A stretch of 64,000 nucleotides of DNA from Sophora flavescens (Eukaryota; Streptophyta; Magnoliopsida; Fabales; Fabaceae). Location: NCBI GenBank assembly GCA_030762895.1, contig CM061064.1, positions 239,163,086 through 239,227,085 of the forward strand. The letters run 5' to 3'. Below the pieces are notes generated by a model. It ran no database searches. It was not told where the DNA came from and worked only from the letters and a program-made list of their open reading frames with translations. Position numbers and translations under genes: made by a program. Shown here in pieces: positions 42,640 through 55,436 of this stretch. The number at the start of each line of letters is the position of its first letter. The first letter of the stretch is position 1.

Positions 42640-44045
42640 ATGGGTGACCAAAGGACATTAAGACAGCTTGCTGCCCCTGATGTTAATTATAATGGCTTGT
42701 GTATTGAATATGCTGGTGCTGTTACTCCCTTTGAATTAAAATCTGGTTTAATACATTTGTTGCCAAGGTTTAGTGGTCTTGCAGGTGAGGATCCACATAA
42801 GCATCTGAATGAATTCCAGGTTGTCTGCTCTACACCCTTGAGACCAGAGGGAAGAACTGAGGATCACATCAAGCTGAGAGCCTTCCCGTTCTCACTACAG
42901 GGCGTTGCAAAGGATTGACTGTACTATATTGAGCCAAACTCTGTTACCACCTGGAACGATTTGAAGAAGGTCTTCTTAGAGAGATATTTTCCTGCCTCTA
43001 GAGCTGCATCAATCAGGAAGGAAATATGTGGCATCAGACAAGGCAATGAGTCATTGGCTGAGTATTGGGAGAGATTCAAGCAGTTGGTATCCAGTTGCCC
43101 TCAGCATCAGATTTCCGAGCAACTCCTTATTCAGTATTTTTATGAGGGGTTACTACCGATGGATAGAAATATTTTGGATGCTGCTAGTGGGGGAGCACTT
43201 GTTGATAAGACTCCGGCTGTTGCCAAGCAATTGATTGAAAATCTGTCACTAAACTCCCAGCAGTTTACAACCAGGAGAAATTCTGTTGAGACAAGGGGTG
43301 TGAATGAGGTCCATAGCTCTTCTTCCAACCAGGCCCTTGAGAATAGAATTGATGAGCTCACTTCTTTGGTGAAGCAATTGGCAATGGATAAGGTTCAGCC
43401 GGCAAGGTTGTGTGGCATGTGCAGCTCTCCTGAGCACCTGTACGATGCATGCCCCATTTTGAAAGAAGGGTCAGTTATTGATTTGCCTCAAGCTTATGCA
43501 GTCCATCCTTACAATCAAGGCAACAATCAGAACCGGTACAGCACTCCTGACCTCTCCACAAATAAGTACCACCCCAACTGGAGGAATCATCCTAACCTTC
43601 GGTATGGGAACTCATCCCAACAACAATCGATGGCACCACCACAGAATCCTCCCCAAGTGACCACTTCTGCACCTTCCCTAGAGGACATGATCAAGCAAAT
43701 GGCTGCAAACAATCTCCAGTTTCAGCAGCAAGTAAATGCTAGTATTCAGACTTTGCACACACAGATTGGACAGATTGGACAGTTTCAACAGTGAACGGAT
43801 GCTAGCATTCAAGCCTTGCAGACACAGATTGGACAGCTTGCCACTTCCATGAATAACATACAGCAAGCTCAAGGATCAAACCAACTACCTGCACAGACAG
43901 TGGTGAATCCCAATGCCCCCAATCCTAATGTGAATGCCATTTCTTTGAGATCTGGGAAAGTTGTAGAGGCAGCCCCTGAAAAAATGAAGAAACTGTTGAG
44001 GACGCTCCTGAGCCTTCTGTTGTTGTTGAAGCTGAGAGAGTTTAT
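42640..44045 (+). pseudogene. Athila element A gag, broken
   Basis: The start is MGDQRTLRQLAAPDV at 42640; an open frame without ATG extends upstream to a CTG at 42508. Stops are TGA at 42916-42918 (Trp in B) and TGA at 43792-43794 (Arg in B). A run of six A near 43979-43984, seven in B, shifts the frame before the protease. The conserved blocks are KKVFLERYFPASRAASIRKE and RLCGMCSSPEHLYDACP. Confidence 0.85.
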
Positions 44046-46974
44046 GTGCCAATGATTCTTTTCCCACAAAGAGTGCAGAAAAATAAGAAGATTGGTGGGG
44101 AAGACAAGGAGAGGGAAATTTTAGATGTATTCAGAAAGGTGGCGGTAAACATTCCGCTTCTGGATGTGATCAAGCAGGTTCCGAAGTATGCTAAGTTCCT
44201 GAAGGATTTATGCACCCACAAGAGGAGGTTGAAGGGTAATGAGAGAGTTAATCTAAGGCGAAATGTTTCAGCCCTCATTCAGCCTAAGCCTGCACTTGAA
44301 AGGGTTATTGTTTCAGCCCTCACTCAGGCACTACCACAGAAGTGCAAGGATCCGGGCACTTTTGCTATTCCATGCACTATTGGGGACAGCAAATTCGACA
44401 ACTGCATGTTGGATTTGGGAGCCTCCATAAATGTCATGCCCACCTCTGTTTTCAACAACCTTGATCTTGGTCCCTTGCAGCATACGGGTCTCACTATCCA
44501 GTTGGCCAACAGGACCAATGCTCGCCCCATGGGAATGGTAGACGATGTGCTGGTACAAGTTGATGAGTTGATTTTCCCTGCTGACTTTTACATCCTGGAC
44601 ATGGCAGGGGAAACAAATTCAAGTAGATCACCAATCATCCTGGGCAGACCGTTCATGAAGACAGCAAAGACAAAGATTGGTGTTGATGATGGAACCATGT
44701 CCATGGAGTTTGGTGACATTGTTGCAAAGTTTAACATCATCGATGCTATGAAGCATCCCTTGGAAGAGCACTCTGTTTTCCAAATAGAGTTGCTCTCTGA
44801 AATTATTGATGACACCTATGATGACTTGGTTTCTGATTTTCCATTTGTTTCTGGCTTTGATGATATTTATTCATGTACTGATTGTACTAACACTAACCCT
44901 TGTGCTGTTTGTGCTGAGTTCATTGATTCCACTTTGCAGGGTGACAGTGTGAGTGAAGCTGTCTGTTCAGCTGAAGTTCTTGACATCATGGCTGCTCCAA
45001 ATATACCATCCATTGAGCAGCCACCCTCCTTAGAGCTCAAGCCACTTCCTGGGAATCTGAAGTATGCTTACTTGGAGAGGAATGAAAAACTTCCAGTCAT
45101 TATTTCCTCAAACCTTGACTCTGACCAGGAAGCTAAGCTCTTGGAGGTTCTGAAGAAGCACAAGAAGGCGATTGGGTGGACCTTGGCTGACATCCCAGGA
45201 ATTAGCCCCTCCAGATGTATGCATAGAATTCTGTTGGAGGATGGGGCTAAACCAGTTAGGCAGCCCCAAAGGCGGCTCAATCCATTGATTCTGGATGTTG
45301 TAAAGAAGGAGGTGACTGAACTTCTGCATGCGGGTATCATATACCCTATCTCTGATAGTACTTGGGTAAGTCCAGTGCAAGTTGTACCCAAGAAGTCCGG
45401 CCTCACAGTGGCAAGAAATGATAATAATGAGCTTGTCCCCACTAGAGTTCAGAATAGTTGGCGAGTCTGTATTGATTATAGGAAGTTGAACCAGGCCACC
45501 AGAAAGGATCACTTTTCTTTGTCGTTCATCGATCAGATGCTCGAACGGCTGGCTGGTAAATCCCACTACTGTTTTCTTGATGGCTTTTCCGGTTACTTCC
45601 AGATCCATATTGCACCAGAGGATCAGGAAAATACCACTTTCACGTGCCCCTTCAGCACGTTTGTCTACAGGAGGATGCCATTTGGCCTTTGCAATGCTCC
45701 TGGCACTTTCCAGAGATGCATGATTAGCATTTTTACTGAATTTATTGAAAATTCCATGGAAGTATTCATGGATGATTTCACTGTATATGGTTCCTCATTT
45801 GATGCATGCTTGCATAGTCTGAATTTGGTTCTAGAAAGATGCATTGAAACTGACCTGGTTTTGAACTATGAAAAGTGTCACTTTATGGTTGAACAGGGGA
45901 TTGTTTTGGGGCATGTTATTTCTAAAGAGGGTATTTCAGTAGATCCTACTAAAATTGATGTGATTTCTACATTGCCTTATCCATCTTGCCTTCGCGAGAT
46001 TCGTTCTTTTCTTGGTCATGCAGGTTTCTACAGGCGCTTCATTAAGGACTTCAGCAAGATAGCTCTTCCTTTGTCAAACTTGCTGAAGAATGATGCCATG
46101 TTCCACTTTGATGACAACTGCAAGAAGGCATTTGACTACCTGAAAAGGGCATTGACCTCTACCCCCATCATCCAGCCTCCTGACTGGACCCTCCCTTTTG
46201 AGCTCATGTGTGATGCTTCTAACTATGCTGTGGGAGCGGTCCTGGCACAAAGGGTGGGCAAGGTTGCCCATGTCATTCATTATGCTTCTAGGACTTTAGA
46301 TGATGCACAATCTAATTACACCACCACTGAAAAGGAACTTCTAGCTGTTGTTTTTGCTCTTGATAAATTTAGGTCATATTTGCTAGGTTCCAAGGTTATT
46401 GTTTTCACTGACCATGCAGCTCTGAAGTACCTGTTGAAGAAACCAGAAGCGAAGCCGAGATTGATTCGGTGGATGCTGTTGCTCCAAGAGTTTAATGTAG
46501 AGATAAAAGATAAGAGTGTAGCTGAAAATTTAGTAACTGATCACTTGAGCAGAATAGCAAGGGATGAGGATCCTTCTCCCATCCATGATGATTTTCCTGA
46601 TGAGCAGCTTCTACATCTGCATGGGGTAACTCCTTGGTTTCCTGACATAGTTAACTATCTTGTTGCTGGTGTTTTTCCTGCAGGTGCAACTAGATCACAG
46701 ATCCACAAACTCAAGAGTGATTCCAAGTACTATGTTTGGGATGATCCGTACCTTTGGAAGTTTTGCAGTGATCAGGTAATTCGGAGGTGTGTCCCCGACT
46801 TTGAGATCGAGTCCATTTTGCACTTTTCTCATGCCTCTCAAGTAGGGGGAGACTTTGGGCCACAGAGGACTGCAAGAAAAGTCCTAGATTCTGGGTTCTA
46901 CTGGCCCACCATTTTTAGAGATGCCTATGAGGTCTACCGGACTTGTAAGGAGTGTCAAACAGCAGGCACTGCCT
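44046..46974 (+). pseudogene. Athila element A pol: protease, RT, RNase H, truncated integrase
   Basis: An open stretch of 976 codons, the longest of the window. It holds protease (CMLDLGASINVMP), RT (motif A FLDGFSGYF, RMPFGLCNAPGTFQRC, EVFMDDFTVYG), RNase H (FELMCDASNYAVG, TTEKELLAVVFALDKF, VFTDHAALKYLL) and the integrase zinc region. There GGHFG has become GGDFG, so one zinc-binding His is lost. The frame ends at CKECQTAGTA where element B begins. The RT catalytic residues look intact, but without gag and integrase the element is dead. Confidence 0.9.
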
Positions 46975-47012
46975 AAACCCTAAAAAAAAATGCGAAAATA
47001 ACAAACAAGAGT

Positions 47013-47029
47013 CCCCGGCAACGGCGCCA
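47013..47029 (-). promoter_or_regulatory. Extra tRNA-Asp primer binding site left of the B LTR
   Basis: CCCCGGCAACGGCGCCA on the plus strand, identical to the PBS at 54880-54896. It lies next to the LTR border at 47035 with a leader stub of about 35 bases, then the integrase of A. Confidence 0.85.
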
Positions 47030-47034
47030 ATTTT

Positions 47035-48344
47035 TGACGCGCTGTCGCACACGGGTCAAAAAGCGAGCGGTTTTATAAAATTGTAGTAGAGTGCGACAAC
47101 TCGGGTATCGTCTCACAAGGACTCTTGAATTGTTATTTACCACAAAAACCAGTTTTTGTGTGTGTGTGTGGGGGGGTTGGTTTGAAATTTAATTGGAAAA
47201 CAAAGCAAAAAAAAAAAACAGAGCAATAAAAACAGAGCAGTTTAAAGGATTATCAAATAAGCTAAAGACGATTAATCTACTGTTCTCGATTTCCCAACCA
47301 TCATCAGTTCATATAAATTCCAAGCCCTAAGCAGATTCTAATCCCCTTTCGGTTGTAGCAACAATTAACAAGCGAAATCGCTACTACGAGATATATGTTC
47401 CTAATTCCCGAATTAAGCAAACAGGATGAAGCACTCGTGAATTAAGCAAACACGATTGTACACACGCGAATTAAGCAAACGCGATTGAATATAGGAACAT
47501 AACATCACCAAAATAAATCAACACAAACACTAGACACTCCTGAATTAAGCAAACAGAAATATATAGCATAGCATTGAAAAGGGAAAAGCAAACAAAACAG
47601 GAATTACAGAACCTCAAGTGTGATGGAAATCGATTACAGTAGACTAATCCAAGAAATTAGTTCTCCATGGAAAACGTATCACAACCAGAAATTCTATAAA
47701 AAAAACAATGGATAATGAAAAAGTGTCTCCAAATCTGCCCAGAACAGCAATTTATAACATTCAGGAACTGCGCCCTCTCGCGAGGCGAACACTCACTCGC
47801 GAGGCGAATCTTATGAGGAAATCTGAAATGTTTGGACTTCTCGCGAGGCGAGGAATTGAAGAGTCTTCTTATTACGCCCGTTATGAGCATCAGGGGCTAA
47901 CCTGATGCTTTTTGACTTCCAGGATCGCGAGGCGAGACATGGATTCGCGAGGCGACATAGAAAGGTTTGCATTTTCTGGAACAGTCAGCCTTCAGGCTCG
48001 CATGGCGAGAAGAGGATTCGCGGGGCGAGACAGAGAGGATGACATTCTGCTGTGCAGACTGGTCTCAGGTTCGCGAGGCGAGTATACTCTCGCTGGGCGA
48101 ATACCTCCAGGATTGAAATTCCCCTGTTTCTTTATTCCCTTAACTTCTAAGTTAACCTGAAAACAATGAAATAGCCGTAAGTGCTTTATTTGACTCAAAA
48201 CTGGGTAAATTAACCTAAAACTACTTAAACGACTCAAAATGTTGATTGAGGACAATCGAGTCTAATTTGGGTGAAAACGAAATATAATTAGCACAAAACC
48301 ATGGTCATACTAGCCATAAAACTAGATGAGCCAGAGGCTTATCA
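47035..48344 (-). repeat. LTR of Athila element B
   Basis: 1310 bases from TGACGCGCTGTCGCAC to GAGGCTTATCA. It is flanked by a PBS on the left and a polypurine tract on the right (CCCCAAACTTAAAC), which no normal LTR shows at a terminal position. The TCGCGAGGCGA motif cluster is at 47775-48105. Confidence 0.9.
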
Positions 48345-49803
48345 AAATACCCCAAACTTAAACTTTGCTTGTCCCCAAGCAAACTAAAACTTAAAAAGAC
48401 TCAAGACATGGCAAGCTTAAAGGATTCAATCAACTTTGCACAAATTTCAAGCAATTCACCAAAATAATTTTTCCTTCAATGTTCCCCCCTTTCAAACAAA
48501 GCAATCCCCACATGCATTCACTCTAAACAATTGAGAATTTCATCATTCAAGAAATAATTAATCTAAGCAAGGGATCCAAGTTACACACAAAAGGGAGATC
48601 ACTAAATTCAAACAATCGCCTTCCTCACAAGGGCATTTAGTGTTTCACTCATCCGCTCAGTTTGTCTAGGTTATCAACATTTCACTCAATTCACCTTTCA
48701 AGAACACTTACCATGAATTTGATTTTCATCTCAATCAAGGTTCCCACGAAAACATGCATGCAACATCAAAAGGTCTTTTAAAGGTTGTAATGGGGCCTGT
48801 CTAAGGGTAGGATATACAAAGGAACTAGGCTTAAGTCCCTAGGAACTAAGAGAGCATGAGCATTTGATACATTGAATTTCCACTCAAGTTCCTTTTTCCA
48901 TTTTTTTCCTTTTTGCCTTGGGTGACTACAGCCTTTTTCTTCTAATACCCTTTTTGACATTTTTGCACTCTTTTTTTTTTACAGGCTCCAATCTTTATTT
49001 TTTTCTTTTTCTTTTTCTCAATCCCAAATAGCACATCATATCCTTGTAGCCACCCCAAACTTAGTTTCTTGCAACCATTCTCTTGCTAAACTTCCATGCT
49101 CTCCTAATCCTAAGATCGGGTTAACATGGTTTTTTTTTCAGATTTTAGGCTCATAACATGAGGTTATCAAGAACAATAGGCTAATTAGGCTCAATGGGGC
49201 TAACTAGGAAACATGCATTAGGGACTGGTTCAATTTAGGCCAAGTGGTTATTTACAAAGAAAATGCCTAAATCATTTGATGCAAACACATAAACATGCAA
49301 ACCATAAAGAGATTCAAGCAAATTCGGGAAAGTGCAACTTGAAAGTGATTCTCACAATTAAAAACATGCTGGAGGCTCAAATCCTCACCTGGACATTTTT
49401 GCAAATTGTTTGATCGAGATTCTATCCCTAGTGTGTGCACCCCTTCACCCCAAACTTATCATAAATCATGCCATCATAACAAAATATCTCAAAGTTTAGG
49501 AACCAATTTTTTTTTTTATTTCTTTTATTTTTATTTTCATGGGATCACTTTTCAAAAAAAATTTCAACCTAGGGGGAATCATCACATAAATCATGCAATC
49601 AATCTGTGCCAAATCAATCAAAACCAATCAAGCTCACCGACCAAAGACTCACACAAATTATTCAAGAGCTAAAAGAAAAACAAGACAAAACACAAAACAA
49701 AACGACAATTGGTTCCCTCCCCCACACTTAAAACATACATTGTCCCCAATGAAACAACATAACTATAAAATCAGAGTGAGGGAAAGGAAGGGGTGTTCCA
49801 TGA
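48345..49803 (-). other. Non-coding 3' tail of Athila element B
   Basis: It corresponds to 13843-15280 and to 55437-56907 (inverted). No env-like frame is seen. A second purine tract in element sense (GTGTGGGGGAGGGA) is at about 49716-49730. Confidence 0.75.
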
Positions 49804-52800
49804 TCAAGTGGCAGTGTAGGTGGGAGCTTCCAAGGAGAGCTCCTCAACAGTAACATCCTCAGGCACCAAACTCTCATGGAATAGCTTTAGCCTCTGCCCG
49901 TTAACCTTGAAGGCCTTGTTGCTACCTGCACTTTTAATCTCTACTGCACCATAAGGAAAAACATTAGTAACAACAAATGGGCCAATCCACTTGGACCTAA
50001 GTTTCGCAGCCTTCACTTTCAAAGGGAGTTAAACAAAGAAGACCTGTTGGCCCACAGAAAATTCTTTCCTAGCAATCATCCTATCATGAAAATGCTTGGT
50101 TTTCTCTTTATAAATCCGGGAGCTTTCATAGGCTTCTAGCCTAAGCTCCTCAAGCTGCTGTAATTGGAGTTTCCTTTCAATACCAGCTTTTTTCATTTCC
50201 AAATTACAGCACTTGACCGCTCAATACGCACGGTGCTCAACTTCCACAGGGAGATGACATGCCTTACCAAATACAAGCCTAAAGGGGGACATCCCTATTG
50301 GCGTCTTGAAAGCGGTCCTCTTAGCCCACAATGCGTCTTCTAGACGGCGGCTCCAGTCCTTCCTATTCGGCTGCACCACTTTCTCTAAGATCTGCTTGAT
50401 CTCCCTGTTTGATATCTCAGCCTGGCCATTGGTTTGGGGATGGTAAGCAGTGGTGACTCTATGCACAACTCCATACTTCCGGAGTAAGGCTTCCATGGTG
50501 CGGTTGCAGAAGTGAGTGCCCTGGTCACTGATGATAGCCCGAGGTATGCCGAACCTCCGAATTACCTGATCACTGCAAAACTTCCAAAGGTACAGATCAT
50601 CCCAAACATAGTACTTGGAATCGAGTTTGTGGATCTGTGATCTAGTTGCACCTGCAGGAAAAACACCAGCAACAAGATAGTTAACAATGTCAGCAAACCA
50701 AGGAGCTACCCCATGCAGATGTAGAAGCTGCTCATCAGGAAAGTCATCCTGGATGGGAGAAGGATCCTCATCCCTTGTTATTCTGCTCAAGTGATCAGCT
50801 ACTAAATTTTCTGCTCCACTCTTGTCTTTTATCTCCACATTAAACTCTTGGAGCAACATCATCCACCGAATCAATCTCGGCTTCGCTTCTGGTTTCTTCA
50901 ACAGGTACTTCAGAGCTGCATGGTCAGTGAAAACAATAACCTTGGAACCTAGCAAATATGACCTAAATTTATCAAGAGCAAAAACAACAGCTAGAAGTTC
51001 CTTTTCAGTGGTGGTGTAATTAGACTGTGCAGCATCTAAAGTCCTAGAAGCATAATGAATGACATGTGCAGCCTTGCCCACCCTTTGTGCCAGGACCTCT
51101 CCCACGGCATAGTTAGAAGCATCACACATGAGCTCAAAAGGGAGGGTCCAGTCAGGGGGCTGGATGATGGGGGTAGAGGTCAATGCCCTTTTCAGGTAGT
51201 CAAATGCCATCTTGCATTTGTCATCAAAGTGGAACATGGCATCATTCTTCAGCAAGTTTGACAAAGGAAGAGCTATCTTGCTGAAGTCCTTAATGAAGCG
51301 CCTGTAGAAACCTGCATGACCAAGAAAAGAACGAATCTCGTGAACGCAAGATGGATAAGGCAATGTAGAAATCACATCAATTTTAGTAGAATCTACTGAA
51401 ATACCCTCTTTAAAAATAACATGCCCCAAAACAATCCCCTGTTCAACCATAAAGTGTCGTTCAAAACCAGGTCAGTTTCAATGCATCTTTCTAAAACCAA
51501 ATTCAGACTATGCAAGCATGCATCAAATGAGGAACCATATACAGTGAAATCATCCATGAATACTTCCATGCAATTTTCAATAAATTCAGTAAAAATGCTA
51601 ATCATGCATCTCTGGAAAGTGCCAGGAGCATTGCAAAGGCCAAATGGCATCCTCCTGTAGACAAACGTGCTGAAGGGGCACGTGAAAGTGGTCTTTTCCT
51701 GATCCTCTGGTGCAATATGGATCTGGAAGTAACCGGAAAAGCCATCAAGAAAACAGTAGTGGGATTTACCAGCCAGCCGTTCGAGCATCTGATCGATGAA
51801 CGACAAAGAAAAGTGATCCTTTCTGGTGGCCTGGTTCAACTTCCTATAATCAATACAGACTCGCTAGCTATTCTGAACTCTAGTGGGGACAAGCTCATTA
51901 TTATCATTTCTTACCACTGTGAGGCCGGACTTCTTGGGTACAACTTGCACTGGACTTACCCAAGTACTATCAGAGATGGGGTATATGATACCCGCATGAA
52001 GAAGTTTAGTCACCTCCTTCTTTACAACATCCAGAATCAATGGATTGAGCCGCCTTTGGGGCTGCCTAACTGGTTTAGCCCCATCCTCCAACAGAATTCT
52101 ATGCATACATCTGGAGGGGCTAATTCTTGGGATGTCAGCCAAGGTCCACCCAATCGCCTTCTTGTGCTTCTTCAGAACCTCCAAGAGCTTAGCTTCCTGG
52201 TCAGAGTCAAGGTTTGAGGAAATAATGACTGGAAGTTTTTCATTCCTCTCCATGTAAGCATACTTCAGATTCCCAGGAAGTGGCTTGAGCTCTAAGGAGG
52301 GTGGCTGCTCAATGGATGGTATATTTGGAGCAGCCATGATGTCAAGAACTTCAACTGAACAGACAACTTCACTCACACTATCACCCTGCAAAGTGGAATC
52401 AATGAACTCAGCACAAACTGCACAAGGGTTAGTGTTAGTACAGTCAGTACATGAATAAATATCATCAAAGCTAGAAACAAATGGAAAATCAGAAACCAAG
52501 TCATCATAGGTGTCATCAATAATTTCAGAGAGCAACTCTATTTGGAAAACAAAGTGCTCTTCCAAGGGATGCTTCATAGCATCGAATATGTTAAACTTTG
52601 CAACAATGTCACCAAACTCCATGGACATGGTTCCATCATCAACATCAATCTTTGTCTTTGCTGTCTTCATGAACGGTCTGCCCAGGATTATTGGTGATCT
52701 ACTTGAATTTGTTTCCCCTGCCATGTCCAGGATGTAGAAGTCAGCAGGGAAAATCAACTCATCAACTTGTACCAGCACATCTTCTACCATTCCCATGGGG

Positions 52801-53426
52801 CGAGCATTGGTCCTGTTGGCCAACTGGATAGTGAGACCCGTATGCTGCAAGGGACCAAGATCAAGGTTGTTGAAAACAGAGGTGGGCATGACATTTATGG
52901 AGGCTCCCAAATCCAACATGCAGTTGTCGAATTTGCTGTCCCCAATAGTGCATGGAATAGCAAAAGTGCCCGGATCCTTGCACTTCTGTGGTAGTGCCTG
53001 AGTGAGGACTGAAACAGTAACCCTTTCAAGTGCAGGCTTAGGCTGAATGAGGGCTGAAACATTTCGCCCTAGATTAACTCTTTCATTACCCTTCAACCTC
53101 CTCTTGTGGGTGCATAAATCCTTCAGGAACTTAGCATACTTCGGAACCTGCTTGATCACATCCAGAAGCGGAATATTTACCGCCACCTTTCTAAACACAT
53201 CTAAAATTCCCCTCTCCTTGTCTTCCCCACCAATCTTCTTATTTTTCTGCACTCTTTGTGGGAAAGGAATCGGTGGCACATAAACTCTCTCAGCTTCAAC
53301 AACAACAGAAGGCTCAAGAGCGTCCTCAACAGTTTCTTCATTTTTTTCAGGGGCTGCCTCTACAACTTTCCCAGATCTCAAAGAAATGGCACTCACATTA
53401 GGATTGGGGGCATTGGGATTCACCAC
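49804..53426 (-). pseudogene. Athila element B pol, broken
   Basis: Protease and the RT start are in 53426-51864, ending at a Trp-to-TAG change (51864-51866). RT continues at 51839-51393 with FLDGFSGYF and EVFMDDFTVYG. A net loss of 10 bases near 51457 shifts the frame. RNase H and part of integrase follow in 51450-50221. In integrase an in-frame deletion of about 135 codons joins QVIRR to FGIPRAI at about 50556, removing the zinc region and the first catalytic Asp. A TGA (Trp elsewhere) at about 50221 precedes the C-terminal module (50022-49804). Confidence 0.87.
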
Positions 53427-53462
53427 TGTCTGTGCAGGTAGTTGGTTTGATCCTTGAGCTTG

Positions 53463-54692
53463 CTATATGTTATTTATGGATGTGGCAAGCTGTCCAGCCT
53501 GTGTCTGTAAAGAATTAATGCTAGCATCTGTTCGCTGTTGTAACTGTCCAAATTGCTGCTGAAACTGGAGATTCTGTGCATTCATTTGTGCAGTTATTTG
53601 TGAAGTCATTTGCTTGAACATGTCCTCCAGTGAAGGTTCGGAAGGTGCAGAAGTGGTCACTTGAGGAGGATTCTGTGGTGGTGCCGGCGGTAACAATGGT
53701 TGTTGCTGTTGTGCAGATGGGTTCCCATACCGAAGGTTTGGATGATTCCTCCAGTTGGGGTGGTACTTATTTGTGGAGAGGTCAGGAGTGTTGTACCGGT
53801 TCTGATTGTTGCCTTGATTGTAAGGATGGACTGCATAAGCTTGAGGCAAATCAGTAACTGTCCCTTCTTTCAGAATGGGGCATGCATCGTACAGGTGCTC
53901 AGGAGAGCTGCACATGCCACACAACCTTGCCGGCTGAACCTTATCCATTGCCAATTGCTTCACCAAAGAAGTGAGATCATCAATTCTATTCTCAAGGGCC
54001 TGGTTGGAAGAAGAGCTATGGACCTCATTCACACCCCTTGTCTCAACAGAATTTCTCCTGGTTGTAAACTGATGGGAGTTTAGTGACATGTTTTCAATCA
54101 ATTGCTTGGCAGCAGCCGGAGTCTTATCAACAAGTGCTCCCCCACTAGCAGCATCCAAAATATTTCTATCCATCGGTAGTAACCCCTCATAAAAATACTG
54201 AATAAGGAGTTGCTCGGAAATCTGATGCTGAGGGCAACTGGATACCAACTGCTTGAATCTCTCCCAATACTCAGCCAATGACTCATTGCCTTTTCTGATG
54301 CCACATATTTCCTTCCTGATTGATGCAGCTCTGGGGGCAGGAAAATATCTCTCTAAGAAGACCTTCTTCAAATCATTCCAGGTGGTAACAGAGTTTGACT
54401 CAAGATAGTACAGCCAATCCTTTGCAGCACCCTGTAGTGAGAACGGGAAGGCTCTCAGCTTGATGTGATCCTCAGTTATTCCCTCTGGTCTCAAGGGTGT
54501 GGAGCAGACAACCTGGAATTCCTTCAGATGCTTGTGTGGATCCTCACCTGCAAGACCACTAAACCTTGGCAACAAGTGTATTAAACCAGATTTTAATTCA
54601 AAGGGAGTAACAGCACCAGCATATTCAATACACAAGCCATTATAATTAACATCAGGGGCAGCAAGCTGTCTTAATGTCCGTTGGTCACCCAT
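53463..54692 (-). pseudogene. Athila element B gag, nearly open
   Basis: From MGDQRTLRQLAAPDV at 54692 the frame is open for about 409 codons, to a TAG at 53463 that replaces a Gln codon of copy A. It contains KKVFLERYFPAPRAASIRKE, the CxxC-like RLCGMCSSPEHLYDACP and a Gln/Pro-rich C-terminal part. This is the best-kept gag of the three copies. The upstream ATG-less extension is present here too. Confidence 0.85.
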
Positions 54693-54879
54693 GTTATCAA
54701 AAACAGTTTCAGAATTAGAATCACCACTAGTGCTAGCCCGAATTGCTCTACGGCATGTGTGCAGTGTTCTTTGAATTTCAGGATCAAAATCACACAAGTC
54801 AGGGCAAGTAGACCTAGTAGCCAGACTAATTCAAAACAAAAACGAAAAGGAAAAAAATGCGAAAATAACAAACAAGAGT

Positions 54880-54896
54880 CCCCGGCAACGGCGCCA
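54880..54896 (-). promoter_or_regulatory. tRNA-Asp primer binding site of Athila element B
   Basis: CCCCGGCAACGGCGCCA on the plus strand. The adjoining 5' LTR is reduced to TGACGC (54902-54907), after which integrase of element A begins. Confidence 0.87.
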
Positions 54897-54902
54897 ATTT
54901 TT

Positions 54903-55436
54903 GACGCATTGTGGGATCAGAGGACCGCTTTCAAGACGCCAATAGGGATGTCCCCCTTTAGGCTTGTATTTGGTAAGGCATGTCATCTCCCTGTGGAAGT
55001 TGAGCACCCTGCGTATTGGGCGGTCAAGTGCTGTAATTTGGAAATGAAAAAAGCTGGTATTGAAAGGAAACTCCAATTACAACAGCTTGAGGAGCTTAGG
55101 CTAGAAGCCTATGAAAGCTCCGGGATTTATAAAGAGAAAACCAAGCATTTTCATGATAGGATGATTGCTAGGAAAGAATTTTCTGTGGGCCAACAGGTCT
55201 TACTGTTTAACTCCCGCCTGAAAGTGATGACTGGGAAACTTAGGTCCAAGTGGATTGGCCCATTTGTTGTTACTAATGTTTTTCCTTATGGTGCAGTAGA
55301 GATTAAAAGTGCAGGTAGCAACAAGGCCTTCAAGGTTAACGGGCAGAGGCTAAAGCTAATCCATGAGAGCTCGGTGCCTGAGGATACTACTGTTGAGGAG
55401 CTCTCCTTGGAAGCTCCCACCTACACTGCCACCTGA
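54903..55436 (+). pseudogene. Athila element A integrase C terminus
   Basis: In frame from GACGC at 54903 it reads DALWDQRTAFKTPIGMSPFR, then GKACHLPVEVEH, KHFHDRMIARKEFSVGQQVL and the GPFVVTNVFPYGAVEI module, ending TGA at 55436. It is the continuation of the frame cut at 46974. The part between, with the catalytic core, is lost. Confidence 0.87.

Larger units (their letters stand above)
41123..46974 (+). mobile_element. Athila-type element A, left part (LTR, gag, pol up to integrase zinc region)
   Basis: The element begins TGATAAGCC directly after the first ten bases of the gypsy 3' LTR. LTR, tRNA-Asp-type PBS, gag and a long pol frame follow on the plus strand. It is cut at 46974 inside integrase and continues at 54903 after element B. 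The missing integrase core is about 145 codons by comparison with element 1. Confidence 0.88.
46977..54907 (-). mobile_element. Athila-type element B, circularly permuted one-LTR form, inside element A
   Basis: Read on the minus strand the order is PBS (54896), leader, gag, pol, non-coding tail, polypurine tract, LTR (48344-47035), then a second PBS (47029-47013) and about 35 bases of leader. There is thus one LTR, one internal region and a repeated PBS/leader. The right junction with A uses the shared GACGC at 54903-54907. The left junction is 46974/46977 with a few filler bases. No 5-bp target duplication is seen. Confidence 0.8.
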
